From the NCBI GenBank assembly GCA_963853835.1, contig OY970825.1, forward strand, positions 43,744,908-43,808,907: a stretch of 64,000 nucleotides of DNA, written 5' to 3'. Origin of the DNA: Calendula officinalis (lineage: Eukaryota; Streptophyta; Magnoliopsida; Asterales; Asteraceae). The translations under genes were made by a program, and so were the position numbers. The notes below the pieces were generated by a model. That model did not search any database. It was not told the origin of the DNA and was given only the letters and a program-made list of their open reading frames with translations. Within the stretch, counting starts at the first letter, position 1. Every line of letters starts with the position of its first letter. This document shows positions 10,483-20,725 of this stretch, in pieces.

Positions 10483-10746
10483 GCACCGCCTCTCTCTCTC
10501 TCTCTCTCTCACAGTCACTACTTAGGTCTGAATTTTAGTGAGTAAAACTGGCTGATTGTTATAAATTGTCTTCAAGCAATTAGGTTACATACGATTTTAA
10601 TTCCCTTCTATTTTCCAAAAGCAGGCAGGTAAATACAGCTAGTGAGATTATATTGTAAATGTAATAGCCCTCCCTGTTTCAGACCTGTTCCCTTTAGGTA
10701 TGTTAAAAGGTGTAATCTCATACCTATGTTAAGTAGTTAATGTACT

Positions 10747-11410
10747 TAATGATGTGTCACCTTTCCACGACGTAACATAATCGGCGACATGCAAGGATGG
10801 TTAATAACATATCCACACCTTCCGGACATGCATGTCACGAGACATACAAGGTGGCGGATGTTAGGATCAGAAACGACGACGTAAAGCAAACTTCGAGGTC
10901 ATAGGGAATGCAAGCGGGTCTTCGGGACAGTGTGCACGCGCATTAAATGCAAGCGGCGCCGAAACGTGTCCCTCGATTTTACCCAACGGGTAATAGGGTT
11001 TCGTACATAGTAAGGACCGGAGGATACTAGGGGAAAGCGGACCGAAGGATGGTTCCTAATTATCCCGCCTTAACCTCCAGTCCATAAAAGGAGAGGTTCG
11101 GACGAAGAACATGTACACACAACGCACTCATATCATACTTCTAATTATTCTCTTACACCCCACATTAGTTCTATCACTCCGCTCTGTTCCTCACATTGAT
11201 TACCTTTAGCCAACACTAGCATAACCACTTCGCATTCAATACGATATACAGCTTTGTCTCATAAATTCGCGTACTGACTTAAGCTTCGGAGTGCCTTCAC
11301 GAGGTTATCCTCGTGAGGCTTCTGACTTAGGGTTCCTTTCGTATGTGATTTGCAGGTTCCGACGACGAAGTAGCATATCGGTCCGTCTACGGAGAAATTA
11401 GGTTTCAACA
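10747..11410 (+). repeat. 5' LTR of the Tat element
   Basis: 664 bp. CCATAAAAGGAG near 11092 is the best TATA-like core promoter. It matches 19952-20615 with one difference seen by eye. Confidence 0.93.
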
Positions 11411-11440
11411 TTTGGCGCCATCCGTGGGACCACGAACTAA

Positions 11441-14400
11441 ATGGCCCTCGAATCAACGCCGGAGGGAGGGATTCATTTAACTCCACCAAGGAATGATCCC
11501 ACCCCGCCGTTTCATGCTTCGGCTGTAGTTAATACAACCACTTGTCCTCCCCCTTCCGGATCGGGGAAGGATAAGCCCACAAGAGAGGAAATTGAAGAGT
11601 TCAACCTCTTCTGTCAATTCAGAAAGCTGCGAGATTTGGAGAAGAATCGGAGGAAAACGGTAGAAGGAATAAGTGGGGTCGGCAGGACCTTAACTTATTC
11701 CAGCGAAGAATCTACCGAAGAAGAGTCTGCGGAGGAAGTTTACAAAGAGGAAACGCCTCCAAAGCGAACCCGGAGTCGGGAGTCCGAAAGAGAAGAACGA
11801 AGAAGGCGGACTCCTGAAAGAAGAAGGAGATACACTCCGGAAAGAAGAGGAAGGTCTACTCCATGGTCCGCACCAGAGTCTCAAAGCTTCCGGTCTCCGT
11901 TCACCGATGATATCAACGAAATACCGATTCCTTCAGGCCTAAAAGGACCCAGGGTCAAATCCTATGATGGAACCGGAGATCCCGATGACCATGTAGCCAG
12001 CTTTCGCTGGGCTATAAAAATGATACCAATGGATCAGAAGTTGTGGTGCTTGTTCTTCGCAGGAACTCTGGAAGGTTCTGCACGGTACTGGCTGTCTAGT
12101 TTACCCCAAAGAAGCATAGCCAGCTTTGAAGAGCTCGTCGCCCAATTTAGCCACAGTTTTATACAACAAAAGAAATACCAACAAAAGTCTCAGTCTATCA
12201 TGGCCTGTAGACAACGAGAAGGAGAATCTAACAAGCTGTACTTCAAAAGATTTAATGAGCAAAGCCGGAGGATGCCCGTGCGAGAAGACTCCCTTATAAT
12301 AGCGGCTTTTACGTATGGCCTCCGGGAGGGAGAGTTGTTTCGGGAACTCTCGAAGAGAGATTTTGTCAAGGCGGACGATATGATCAACCTAGTAAATAAG
12401 GTGCTTAAGCAAGAGGAAGAAAGTGCAGAGAAGCTTCGGTTCGAAGCTCAGGAAAAGAAAGGAACGACGGGAGTCACATTGAACAGAAACGGTGAAAAGG
12501 CCAGGTTCATGTACAAACAAGCACCCGGAAGGTTCTCGTACAAAGGGAAGATGCAGGAAGGAAAGTCCTCGACAGACCGGTACACCTCGCATCGCCAGGA
12601 AGCTTTTCAAACCCAGGAGATGCGAAGGACGGCCGATGGAAGGGCCACAAGGAAGCGATATCCCAGAGACCCTAATGCCTACTGTGATTTTCATAAGATC
12701 ATGGGTCATACAACGGCTTCTTGTGAAAGCTACAAGCGAGAAAAGGAAGGGAAAGGAAAAGCGGAAGCAGCTCTAGTCGAACCGCCAGCAAAAAATGAAC
12801 CTGCTGCTTATAACTCTGAAATTTTCGTTCTGAAAGAAAAGAAGGAGGTGAGGGATCTCAGGAAGGAAGCGGAAGCCTCGAGTTCCAGAAGTCACAAAAG
12901 GAAGGGAGTAGTCGTAGAATTTGGAAGGGGGGACCCTATTCCTGAAGGGTATGCGGGCACGGAGCCCCTCGTTATTTTCGGAATCATAGCGAAAGTAATG
13001 GTGCGGCGTATATACGTAGACGGAGGGAGCTCTGCAAACATCATGTATGAGCATTGTTTTGAAAAATTACCCGGCGACGTCAGAGCTCTGTTGAAACCTT
13101 CCAGTGCTCCGGTAATAGGCTTCTCGGGCCAATCTGTGTGGCCCAAGGGAAAGATACACCTTCCTCTTCGGCTCACTGATTGGGAGGGGCGTCACCACAA
13201 AACCATATTAACCGAATTCATTGTGGTCAACGCCCCTTCCAGATATAATGCCATCCTAGGACGGACCGGGATGTGGCAGTTGCAGGCTGTTGCTTCCACC
13301 ATCCACGGACTCCTTAAATTTCCTTCGGAGCAGGGGGTAGTTACTATACAGAGCATGCCTATGCCGCCATTAGAATGCCACAGTGTCACTCACCAAGACA
13401 GCTGGACGGAGCAAGAGGAGGTCCAGATAATCATCAATCCGGAGTTCCCAGAGATCAAAACCAAAATCGGAAGGGACCTCCCGGCTAAACTCAGGCAAGA
13501 GCTCGAAGCTCTATTAAAAAAGTATAAACGAGCTTTCGCGTGGGAACCCAAAGATATGACAGGGGTATCAAGGGAAATAGTCGAGCATCGTCTGAGCGTT
13601 AATCCTGCTTTTCCTCCGGTGAAACAGTCGAAACGGGGTATGGCCTCTAATCGGAACGAGGTTGTAAACAAGGAAGTCGAAGATCTGGTAGCCGCAGGAG
13701 TCCTCCGGAGTGCTCAGTACCCAGAATGGATCGCTAACCCGGTGCTAGTCAAGAAAGCTGACGGATCCATGCGCATGTGCGTTGATTTTAAAGATTTAAA
13801 CAAGGCGTGTCCGAAGGATAGCTATCCTCTCCCGGAAATCGAACAGAAAATAGAAGCTCTCGGAGGGTTCAAATGGAAATCTTTCTTGGATGCTTATAAA
13901 GGCTATCATCAAGTGCAAATGGCAAGGGAGGACGAAGAGAAGACCGCCTTCCATAAGGCAAAGGGAACGTTTTGTTACGTCAAGATGCCCTTCGGGCTTA
14001 GGAATGCCGGAGCAACTTATCAACGCCTAGTCGATAGAGCGTTCAGTAAACAAATCGGAAGAAATCTGGAGGTTTACGTGGATGACATGGTCATCAAAAG
14101 TAAAGAAGACGGAGATTTGATAAAGGACGTAGAAGAAACCCTACTACAGCTCCTGAAGATCAACATGAAGCTAAACCCAAAGAAGTGTTCTTTCGGAGTT
14201 AGTAAAGGAAGGTTTCTAGGGCATATAGTCACGAATTCAGGAATACGGGCGAACCCGGATAAGGTGGATGGTTTGTTCAAAATGGGTACACCACGAACAA
14301 TAAAGGACGTACAAAGCTTAAATGGAAAGCTGGCAGCGTTGGGACGCTTCTTAGCCAAATCGGCAGAGAAATCGATTCCGTTCTTCAGAACCCTCCATGG

Positions 14401-14797
14401 GTGCACGAAGAAAGGAAATATTGAGTGGACCCCGGAAGCTGAGAATGCTTTCACGAAACTGAAAGAGCACCTGAAAACGCTTCCGACCGTGGCAAGCCCG
14501 ATCGTAGGAGAGCCTCTGGTAATGTATTTATCTACGAACAAAGAAGCAATAAGCTCCGTCCTAATAGCAGAAAGGGAAAAGAAACAAATCCCAGTATACT
14601 TCGTCAGCAGAGCACTCCAAGGTGCAGAGCTCAACTATGCCACGATCGAAAAGCTCATATTAGCGTTAATATACTCGGTAAGGCGGTTGAAAAGATACTT
14701 CCAGGCTCATAATGTTACGGTGCTAACCAACCAGCCTATCAAGAACATCCTGCTTCAACCCGAGAGGTCCGGAAGCCCGACGACGAAATTGTGTTAA
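11441..14797 (+). CDS. Tat gag-protease-RT-RNase H polyprotein (first frame)
   Basis: 1118 residues from the first ATG after the primer-binding site. In order: an Arg/Glu-rich N-terminus, retrotransposon gag (about 170-300, FAGTLEGSARYWLSSLP), a compact Cys/His motif (CDFHKIMGHTTASC, about 410), an aspartic protease with VDGGSSANIMY (about 525), RT with the catalytic YVDDMVIK (about 878), and a first RNase H (FVSRALQGAELNYATIEK, about 1060). The frame then runs out at SPTTKLC, just where Tat proteins normally have a linker before the second RNase H. The next domain is in another frame (see 14791). The break is either a mutation (frameshift with a short deletion) or a recoding site; the sequence alone does not decide. 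Confidence 0.92.
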   Translation: MALESTPEGGIHLTPPRNDPTPPFHASAVVNTTTCPPPSGSGKDKPTREEIEEFNLFCQFRKLRDLEKNRRKTVEGISGVGRTLTYSSEESTEEESAEEVYKEETPPKRTRSRESEREERRRRTPERRRRYTPERRGRSTPWSAPESQSFRSPFTDDINEIPIPSGLKGPRVKSYDGTGDPDDHVASFRWAIKMIPMDQKLWCLFFAGTLEGSARYWLSSLPQRSIASFEELVAQFSHSFIQQKKYQQKSQSIMACRQREGESNKLYFKRFNEQSRRMPVREDSLIIAAFTYGLREGELFRELSKRDFVKADDMINLVNKVLKQEEESAEKLRFEAQEKKGTTGVTLNRNGEKARFMYKQAPGRFSYKGKMQEGKSSTDRYTSHRQEAFQTQEMRRTADGRATRKRYPRDPNAYCDFHKIMGHTTASCESYKREKEGKGKAEAALVEPPAKNEPAAYNSEIFVLKEKKEVRDLRKEAEASSSRSHKRKGVVVEFGRGDPIPEGYAGTEPLVIFGIIAKVMVRRIYVDGGSSANIMYEHCFEKLPGDVRALLKPSSAPVIGFSGQSVWPKGKIHLPLRLTDWEGRHHKTILTEFIVVNAPSRYNAILGRTGMWQLQAVASTIHGLLKFPSEQGVVTIQSMPMPPLECHSVTHQDSWTEQEEVQIIINPEFPEIKTKIGRDLPAKLRQELEALLKKYKRAFAWEPKDMTGVSREIVEHRLSVNPAFPPVKQSKRGMASNRNEVVNKEVEDLVAAGVLRSAQYPEWIANPVLVKKADGSMRMCVDFKDLNKACPKDSYPLPEIEQKIEALGGFKWKSFLDAYKGYHQVQMAREDEEKTAFHKAKGTFCYVKMPFGLRNAGATYQRLVDRAFSKQIGRNLEVYVDDMVIKSKEDGDLIKDVEETLLQLLKINMKLNPKKCSFGVSKGRFLGHIVTNSGIRANPDKVDGLFKMGTPRTIKDVQSLNGKLAALGRFLAKSAEKSIPFFRTLHGCTKKGNIEWTPEAENAFTKLKEHLKTLPTVASPIVGEPLVMYLSTNKEAISSVLIAEREKKQIPVYFVSRALQGAELNYATIEKLILALIYSVRRLKRYFQAHNVTVLTNQPIKNILLQPERSGSPTTKLC

Positions 14798-16569
14798 GCA
14801 CGGAAGAAGGAAGTACTAACACCTGGCAGAAGGGAAAGTCCGGAAGAAAAATGCAATGGAAGATGCATACCGATGGGGCAGCAGGAGCAGATGGTTGCGG
14901 AGCAGGAATTATTATCACAGGACCAAACGAAGAAAGAATAACGTACGCCCTCCGTTTCGACTTCAAGTGTTCAAATAACGAGTCTGAATACGAAGCGTTG
15001 TTGGCAGGCCTTGGCCTGGCCGGGACAATGAAGATTAAGAGCGTCGAAGTTTTTATGGATTCCATGCTAGTAGTGAACCAAGTTAGAGGGATATACGAAG
15101 CCAAGGAGGTTCATATGAAGAAATATCTGGCAAAAGCCAAGGAGTTGATTGCTCGTTTTGAAGAATTCAGTATCCATCAAATCCCGAGAACCAAAAACAA
15201 GGAAGCGGACGCTTTAAGTAAAATGGCTTCCATGCTATACTGCCACCTAACCAAGGAAGTCTTGGTCGAAGTGTTACCCAACAGAAGTATAAGTGAAGGA
15301 GAGCAAGTGCTAGCAGTAGAAGCGGAGGCCGGATGTTGGATGACACCTATCCGGAAATACATACAAGAGAAGGTGCTTCCAGACAGTGGCAGTGAAGCAA
15401 GAAAGATACGGATGAACGTAGGGAAATACATGATAAGTGAGGGGAGACTGTATCGGAGAGGTTTTTCCACACCGTGGTTAAAATGCCTCAGTAAAAAAGA
15501 GAGCGAGGAAGCAATGGTGGAGGTGCACGAAGGCATCTGTAGCTCCCATTCGGGACCAAGAGTCTTGACCCAAAAGCTGCTTAGGTCAGGATACTTTTGG
15601 CCTCGGATGTCCAGGGATACGGAGGAATACATCAGGAAATGCCCGAGCTGCCAAGCATACTCAAACGTACCGGCAACACCTCCGGTCAACTTAACAAGCA
15701 TCCACAGCCCATGGCCGTTTTATCAATGGGGAATTGATATAGTGGGCCCTTTCCCTAAAGCCCCCGGAGGCTTACAATTCCTAGTAGTAGCGGTGGATTA
15801 TTTCACTAAGTGGGTTGAGGCCGAAGCGCTGGCGTGTATTTCCGGAGCGAAGATAGTGAAGTTCGTCTGGAAGCAAATCATCTGCCGCTTCGGTCTCCCT
15901 CATACCATTGTAAGTGACAATGGAAAACAATTTGCTCACAATCCTTTTCGAGAATGGTGCGAGAAGTCCGGAATCCGCCAAAACTTCACCTCCGTCGCGC
16001 ACCCTCAGGCGAATGGGCAAACAGAAGTTACCAATAGAACAATCGTCAAGGGAATCAAGACTCGATTGGAAAGATCGAAGAAAGGATGGGCGGATGAACT
16101 CCAAAATGTCTTATGGGCATATCGTACAACCATACGAAGTTCGACTAAGGAAACCCCCTTCAGTTTAGTCTATGGTACGGAGGCAGTTATCCCGTTGGAA
16201 GTAACCATACCGTCTCCCAGAGTAGAAAATTTTCGTCTGGAGGAAAGTGAAGAAGCACTAAGGTTCAATCTCGATTTGGTGGATGAGCGAAGAGAAAATG
16301 CAAAGCTCCGTCAGGCTGCATACAAATCCTTGACGGAAGCTTATTACAATCGAAAGGTCCGGAACACGGCCTGCAAGGTCGGGGACTTAGTTCTCCGCAA
16401 GAATGAGGCCAGTCTGCAAGTTAAGCCGGGCAAGCTTTGCCCAAATTGGGAAGGCCCGTACAGGGTCAGAGAAGCAAGGAGGAATGGCTCTTACGTCATC
16501 GAAACGCTGGCAGGGTCTTTGATACCACGAACGTGGAACATGCGAAATTTGCGAAAGTTTCATTTCTAG
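14791..16569 (+). CDS. Tat second RNase H and integrase (second frame)
   Basis: 592 codons. The listed start is GTG, which I take as an arbitrary boundary: the frame is open further upstream (KPDDEIV before it), so this is the continuation of pol after a frame change. Domains: RNase H with MHTDGAA, NNESEYEAL and KEADALSKM (about 25-150); integrase zinc finger HHCC ending KCPSCQAY (about 292); integrase core with IDIVGPF (D, about 315), VSDNGKQF (D, about 373) and ANGQTEVTNR (E, about 409); and a C-terminal segment with LVLRKNEA and NWEGPYRV. The catalytic residues are present. It ends at 16569, followed by about 500 bp without an ORF. Confidence 0.92.
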   Translation: MLSTEEGSTNTWQKGKSGRKMQWKMHTDGAAGADGCGAGIIITGPNEERITYALRFDFKCSNNESEYEALLAGLGLAGTMKIKSVEVFMDSMLVVNQVRGIYEAKEVHMKKYLAKAKELIARFEEFSIHQIPRTKNKEADALSKMASMLYCHLTKEVLVEVLPNRSISEGEQVLAVEAEAGCWMTPIRKYIQEKVLPDSGSEARKIRMNVGKYMISEGRLYRRGFSTPWLKCLSKKESEEAMVEVHEGICSSHSGPRVLTQKLLRSGYFWPRMSRDTEEYIRKCPSCQAYSNVPATPPVNLTSIHSPWPFYQWGIDIVGPFPKAPGGLQFLVVAVDYFTKWVEAEALACISGAKIVKFVWKQIICRFGLPHTIVSDNGKQFAHNPFREWCEKSGIRQNFTSVAHPQANGQTEVTNRTIVKGIKTRLERSKKGWADELQNVLWAYRTTIRSSTKETPFSLVYGTEAVIPLEVTIPSPRVENFRLEESEEALRFNLDLVDERRENAKLRQAAYKSLTEAYYNRKVRNTACKVGDLVLRKNEASLQVKPGKLCPNWEGPYRVREARRNGSYVIETLAGSLIPRTWNMRNLRKFHF

Positions 16570-17091
16570 TAAGACAAAATGTGGAGATTTTCCTCTCGTA
16601 GGCTACGAAAAGCATGTGGAATCTCTAACGTATTAATCAGTTCTTTCCGATTTATTTCCTTTTGTATTATGTCATCTAGCAATCATGTTGTGCGATTCGT
16701 TAATTGTAAAACATGTCAAGTATTATTAGTAAACCTTTCGAGAAAGGTTCTTTTGTTTATCTTAGCCTCTAATAATTACGACGATAGTGGCATATAAACA
16801 CCGACGAAAATACTCATAGCTATGGGAAGGTTTTGTTACTTCTGAAGGAATACGAAGCCTATTTCCGGACGAAAACCGGATTAGTAAACGAAACGAATTA
16901 ACACTTCTCTGCTATGTAGGGGACGCCTTACTAAGCAGAAAAGTACGAAACAAAAGCATTTTATACAAACAAGATATAAAACTAAAAGGGAATGTCATAT
17001 TTCATAAAGACCTAGCAGGTCATGTTCGTTACAAAAGAAGGGTCATGTTCCCATTACAAAATACAAATAAACCAAACAACTACTATGTGGC
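16570..17091. other. Non-coding spacer of the Tat element
   Basis: A short stretch between the pol stop and the antisense gene's stop. No ORF of note; it would hold the 3' UTR of the antisense transcript. Confidence 0.5.
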
Positions 17092-18122
17092 TTAAAAGTT
17101 GGTTTTACGACCGGAACTCTCTCCGATGTCTTCAGGACCGGAAGGCAGACCTTCCACCAATTTCTTCAGCTCATCCAAACTAACAACACCATCCTCCAAT
17201 GAGCGCATAAGATCATAATCGGACGCAACCAGTTGATTGAAAAGGGTCATGATGTTGTTCTCTGCATCAGGGTGGTTGTGCAATAAAGGGCGAGAGCCAA
17301 GTAAGTCCTGATACTCTTTATGAGTATCCAGGCAACCTTGGTAGCGGCCCAGGTTTATGCTTTCCTCCTGAAGGGCCACATTGCGGTTCACAAAGTCGTC
17401 GGAAGATAGCAAAACTTGAATCATTCCGGAAATCCCTTTCTGCATCAACCACAAGAAACTTTCACGATTAACATTGGCAGACACCTTCTGCTCCTCAACT
17501 TCACGTTTCAACCCTTCACAATCCGAGGAAACCTTAGCAAGATCACGTTCCACCTCGCGGAATTGCAAATCCTTATCAACTGCAGCACTCTCAAGCTCAG
17601 CAATCCTAGCTCCGGAGGAAATCTGTAGCCCTTCTAACTCCTGAACCCGTTTCTTTAACTCAGTGTTCTCCACTGAAAGATGCTCGAATGATTCCGATAA
17701 TTGTTTCTTGCTTTCAGCTTCCTTGGCATAAAGAGACTTGCACTCTATCATCAGTTTCTCCAAACGATCTAGGCTCATGGTTCGCTCAGAAATTACTCGT
17801 TCACGATGTGTGTGCTGCTCCTGAAGCACAGAAAGCATCTCGATGGTGCCCAATAAATTGTTCTTCATCTTTGCAAAGGTCTCGATCTCCAAACCCTTCT
17901 CAAAGGGTCTAGACCGGGATGGTTCTGCGGCAACAGCAGGAATGACAGGAGCCGGAGGTGTAGTAACCACAGTTTGAAATTTGGGAGGAATGATGATCGA
18001 GGCACTATGGGTAACTGGGGGGTTCGCTTCAGTAGCCAACGGATCCCTCAGGGGATCGGATCCAGTAGACAACGCAGCTCCTGTTTAAGAAGTCAGGAGG
18101 GAAACACGTGAGTACGAAGCTC

Positions 18123-18157
<35 letters not shown>

Positions 18158-19655
18158 AAAGCAAAAGTCGTACCATGCATACCTGAGAATGGAGGGTTTG
18201 GAAGTGAGATAGGACTCTTAGTCGGACGGGGATGGTAGAGACTCCGGGTAGACAGCGACGATCCGGCACCGACACCGAGCAAACGACTACTAAAGCGAGC
18301 TAGGGCAGATGACCCTACCGATACGGGGGGAAGCTTTGGGACCGGCACAGTAATAGGACGCAGGGTGTCGACGTCAATGATCGGAGGAACGGTTGACACA
18401 ATCGAATCGGAAACAGCAGCGGAACTGGTGGCTACAATTGATGTTGAAATTGGAGCATCGGAGATTATAAGGTCATTTGGTAAATCTGCGACAAGGCATT
18501 GATAAATCAAAATAAACAGAGAAGTTTTCGAAAGAGGAAAAATTTCTTACCTTCAAGGAGAACCTTTCGACGCTTCGGAGACGAAGACTGAACATCCTCC
18601 GCAACGTTTCTTAATCGGGCCGTCCTTTCCACAGAGCCGGAAGGATTTGCGGATCTCTTTCTGCGACGCCTATGTAAACTCGGTTGTGGTTCAGGAGATG
18701 CAGCATCTTCACCCACGATTTCATCTCCGGTAGAAGGGTCGATCTCAACTCCCTGTACAATCACATGCTCTGCAGACTCTTGGAAAGATTCAGATTGCTC
18801 TCGAGTGGCTTCAGAACTTGCACTCTCTGTGGAAGGGGGAAGAAAAGGGGTTCTCGGCCCGTCAGTCACAGAAATAACACCTTTTGGAGGCTTGCTCTTA
18901 TCCATCTCTAAACGTTTCAACAAAGACACAGGATGACCGTTAATATGCCAGATAGGACGAACATTCTGGCTAAAGTAAAACGGGCTTAAGTCAGCCATGC
19001 CTAAAAACATTTCGTCAGGATCTTCCCAAACAAGCTTTGCAGACGACAAACCTCCGATATAGCTCTTTTCTTCAAGCGTAAGTTCTGGGAGGGGATCAGA
19101 AGGCCTCCTGGTAACCACTCCCCAGGGAAGATTGACGTCATTAAAGGCAGACTTTTTCACAAACAGAAACCCAAATTTCCAATCGTGAATAGAATCTTTG
19201 AGGCCCGAAACACACTCCACTTGCCCTTGACGATGGGCGAAAGTGGCCCAGTCAGAGCGGCCTGCCACGATATATAGATATCGAAATAGCTTCACAGAAA
19301 GAGGAACGCCTAAAGCGCGACACAGCATGATAAACCCAATGATCTTCCGAAGGGCATTGGGAGCAAGTTGAGCGATATGGAGGCCAAGATCTTGGAGAAC
19401 CGTAGTAATAAAGTTGTCCACAGGAAAGCGAAGCCCACCACATAAGAACTGAAGGTAGATAGGTTCATAACCTTATGGGGCAGATCTTATAGTATCATTC
19501 TCTCCAGGAAGGCGGAGATCGAATTGAGGGTCGATATGGAATTCGGAGATAATTTGGGGAAGGTCAGAAGCCTTCAGAGAACAAAAGGTATTCATCGCAG
19601 TTCGCACGGATCGAGCAGATTTGTCGGTTTTCTGTGTTTGCTTATCTTTCCTCAT
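17092..19655 (-). pseudogene. Antisense spliced gene of the Tat element (gypsy-type transposon domain), one nonsense codon
   Basis: Downstream of pol and on the opposite strand, three exons join in frame: 19655-18551, 18485-18183 and 18080-17092, each with GT-AG boundaries, totalling about 798 codons. The start MRKDKQ at 19655 is likely. The first exon (LPGENDTIRSAP, then FITTVLQDLGLHIAQL and NALRKIIGFIMLCRALG) matches the plant 'putative gypsy type transposon' domain (Transposase_28). The last exon is a long coiled coil (ELKKRVQELEG, RIAELESA, VERDLAKV). A TAA at 19475-19473 replaces what is normally an acidic codon between SAP and GYEP, so the copy is probably null. Antisense ORFs here are known in Tat elements such as Grande. 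Function is unknown; I call the domain from memory of the family. Confidence 0.75.
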
Positions 19656-19951
19656 AACGATAAGTAAGCAAAGAAAGCAAAAAAAGGGGGGGGGGGGGGG
19701 GAAGGGAGAGCGATAAGAAGGTGTAGGAAAACGAAAAAGAAATAAACAGAATATATAAGGACGAAATATCAAGAGACGCTTGGAAGGCTTTTCAAAATAC
19801 CCAACGGTCGAAACGTCGCATCAACGGAATGGTAATTTTTGAACCATCTACTCTAAACGGTAACTTTTTATATAATGTTCCGAAGCGAGGCTGCTGCTGT
19901 TTAGTTAAAACAAGACAACCACGGTTAAATCTTGTCTTAACTAGAGGGACT

Positions 19952-20615
19952 TAATGATGTGTCACCTTTCCACGACGTAACATAATCGGCGACATGCAAG
20001 GATGGTTAATAACATATCCACACCTTCCGGACATGCATGTCACGAGACATACAAGGTGGCGGATGTTAGGATCAGAAACGACGACGTAAAGCAAACTTCG
20101 AGGTCATAGGGAATGCAAGCGGGTCTTCGGGACAGTGTGCACGCGCATTAAATGCAAGCGGCGCCGAAACGTGTCCCTCGATTTTACCCAACGGGTAATA
20201 GGGTTTCGTACATAGTAAGGACCGGAGGATACTAGGGGAAAGCGGACCGAAGGATGGTTCCTAATTATCCCGCCTTAACCTCCAGTCCATAAAAGGAGAG
20301 GTTCGGACGAAGAACAGGTACACACAACGCACTCATATCATACTTCTAATTATTCTCTTACACCCCACATTAGTTCTATCACTCCGCTCTGTTCCTCACA
20401 TTGATTACCTTTAGCCAACACTAGCATAACCACTTCGCATTCAATACGATATACAGCTTTGTCTCATAAATTCGCGTACTGACTTAAGCTTCGGAGTGCC
20501 TTCACGAGGTTATCCTCGTGAGGCTTCTGACTTAGGGTTCCTTTCGTATGTGATTTGCAGGTTCCGACGACGAAGTAGCATATCGGTCCGTCTACGGAGA
20601 AATTAGGTTTCAACA
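19952..20615 (+). repeat. 3' LTR of the Tat element
   Basis: 664 bp, nearly identical to the 5' LTR. It is followed by the target-site duplication GTACT and then by DJ-1D intron sequence. Confidence 0.93.
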
Positions 20616-20725
20616 GTACTAGATATAAAGGATTTAATTAGGTGAATTTAAGAAAAGAATAAAAAATATATTTTACAAAGGGCATCGAGGACGACTGAGG
20701 TTGTGGGTTTCTGTATTTATAACAG

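Larger units (their letters stand above)
10747..20615 (+). mobile_element. Complete Tat-lineage Ty3/gypsy retrotransposon with antisense gene
   Basis: 9869 bp with 664-bp LTRs (10747-11410 and 19952-20615) and the 5-bp duplication GTACT at 10742-10746 and 20616-20620. By this duplication the LTR starts TAATG rather than TG, and it ends CAACA. The primer-binding site TGGCGCCATCCGTGGGACC starts at 11413, and a purine tract (CTAGAGGGACT) precedes the 3' LTR. Two RNase H domains in pol (14600s and 14860s) mark the Tat clade, as does the long region after pol with an antisense ORF. I saw one LTR difference (T/G near 11112 and 20317), so insertion is recent. It lies inside a DJ-1D intron in the same orientation as the gene. 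Confidence 0.95.

Noticed and set aside
14074..14634. 186-codon minus-strand frame under the Tat RT
   Set aside because: Antisense of the RT domain; unlike the 17-19.7 kb gene it has no independent domain.
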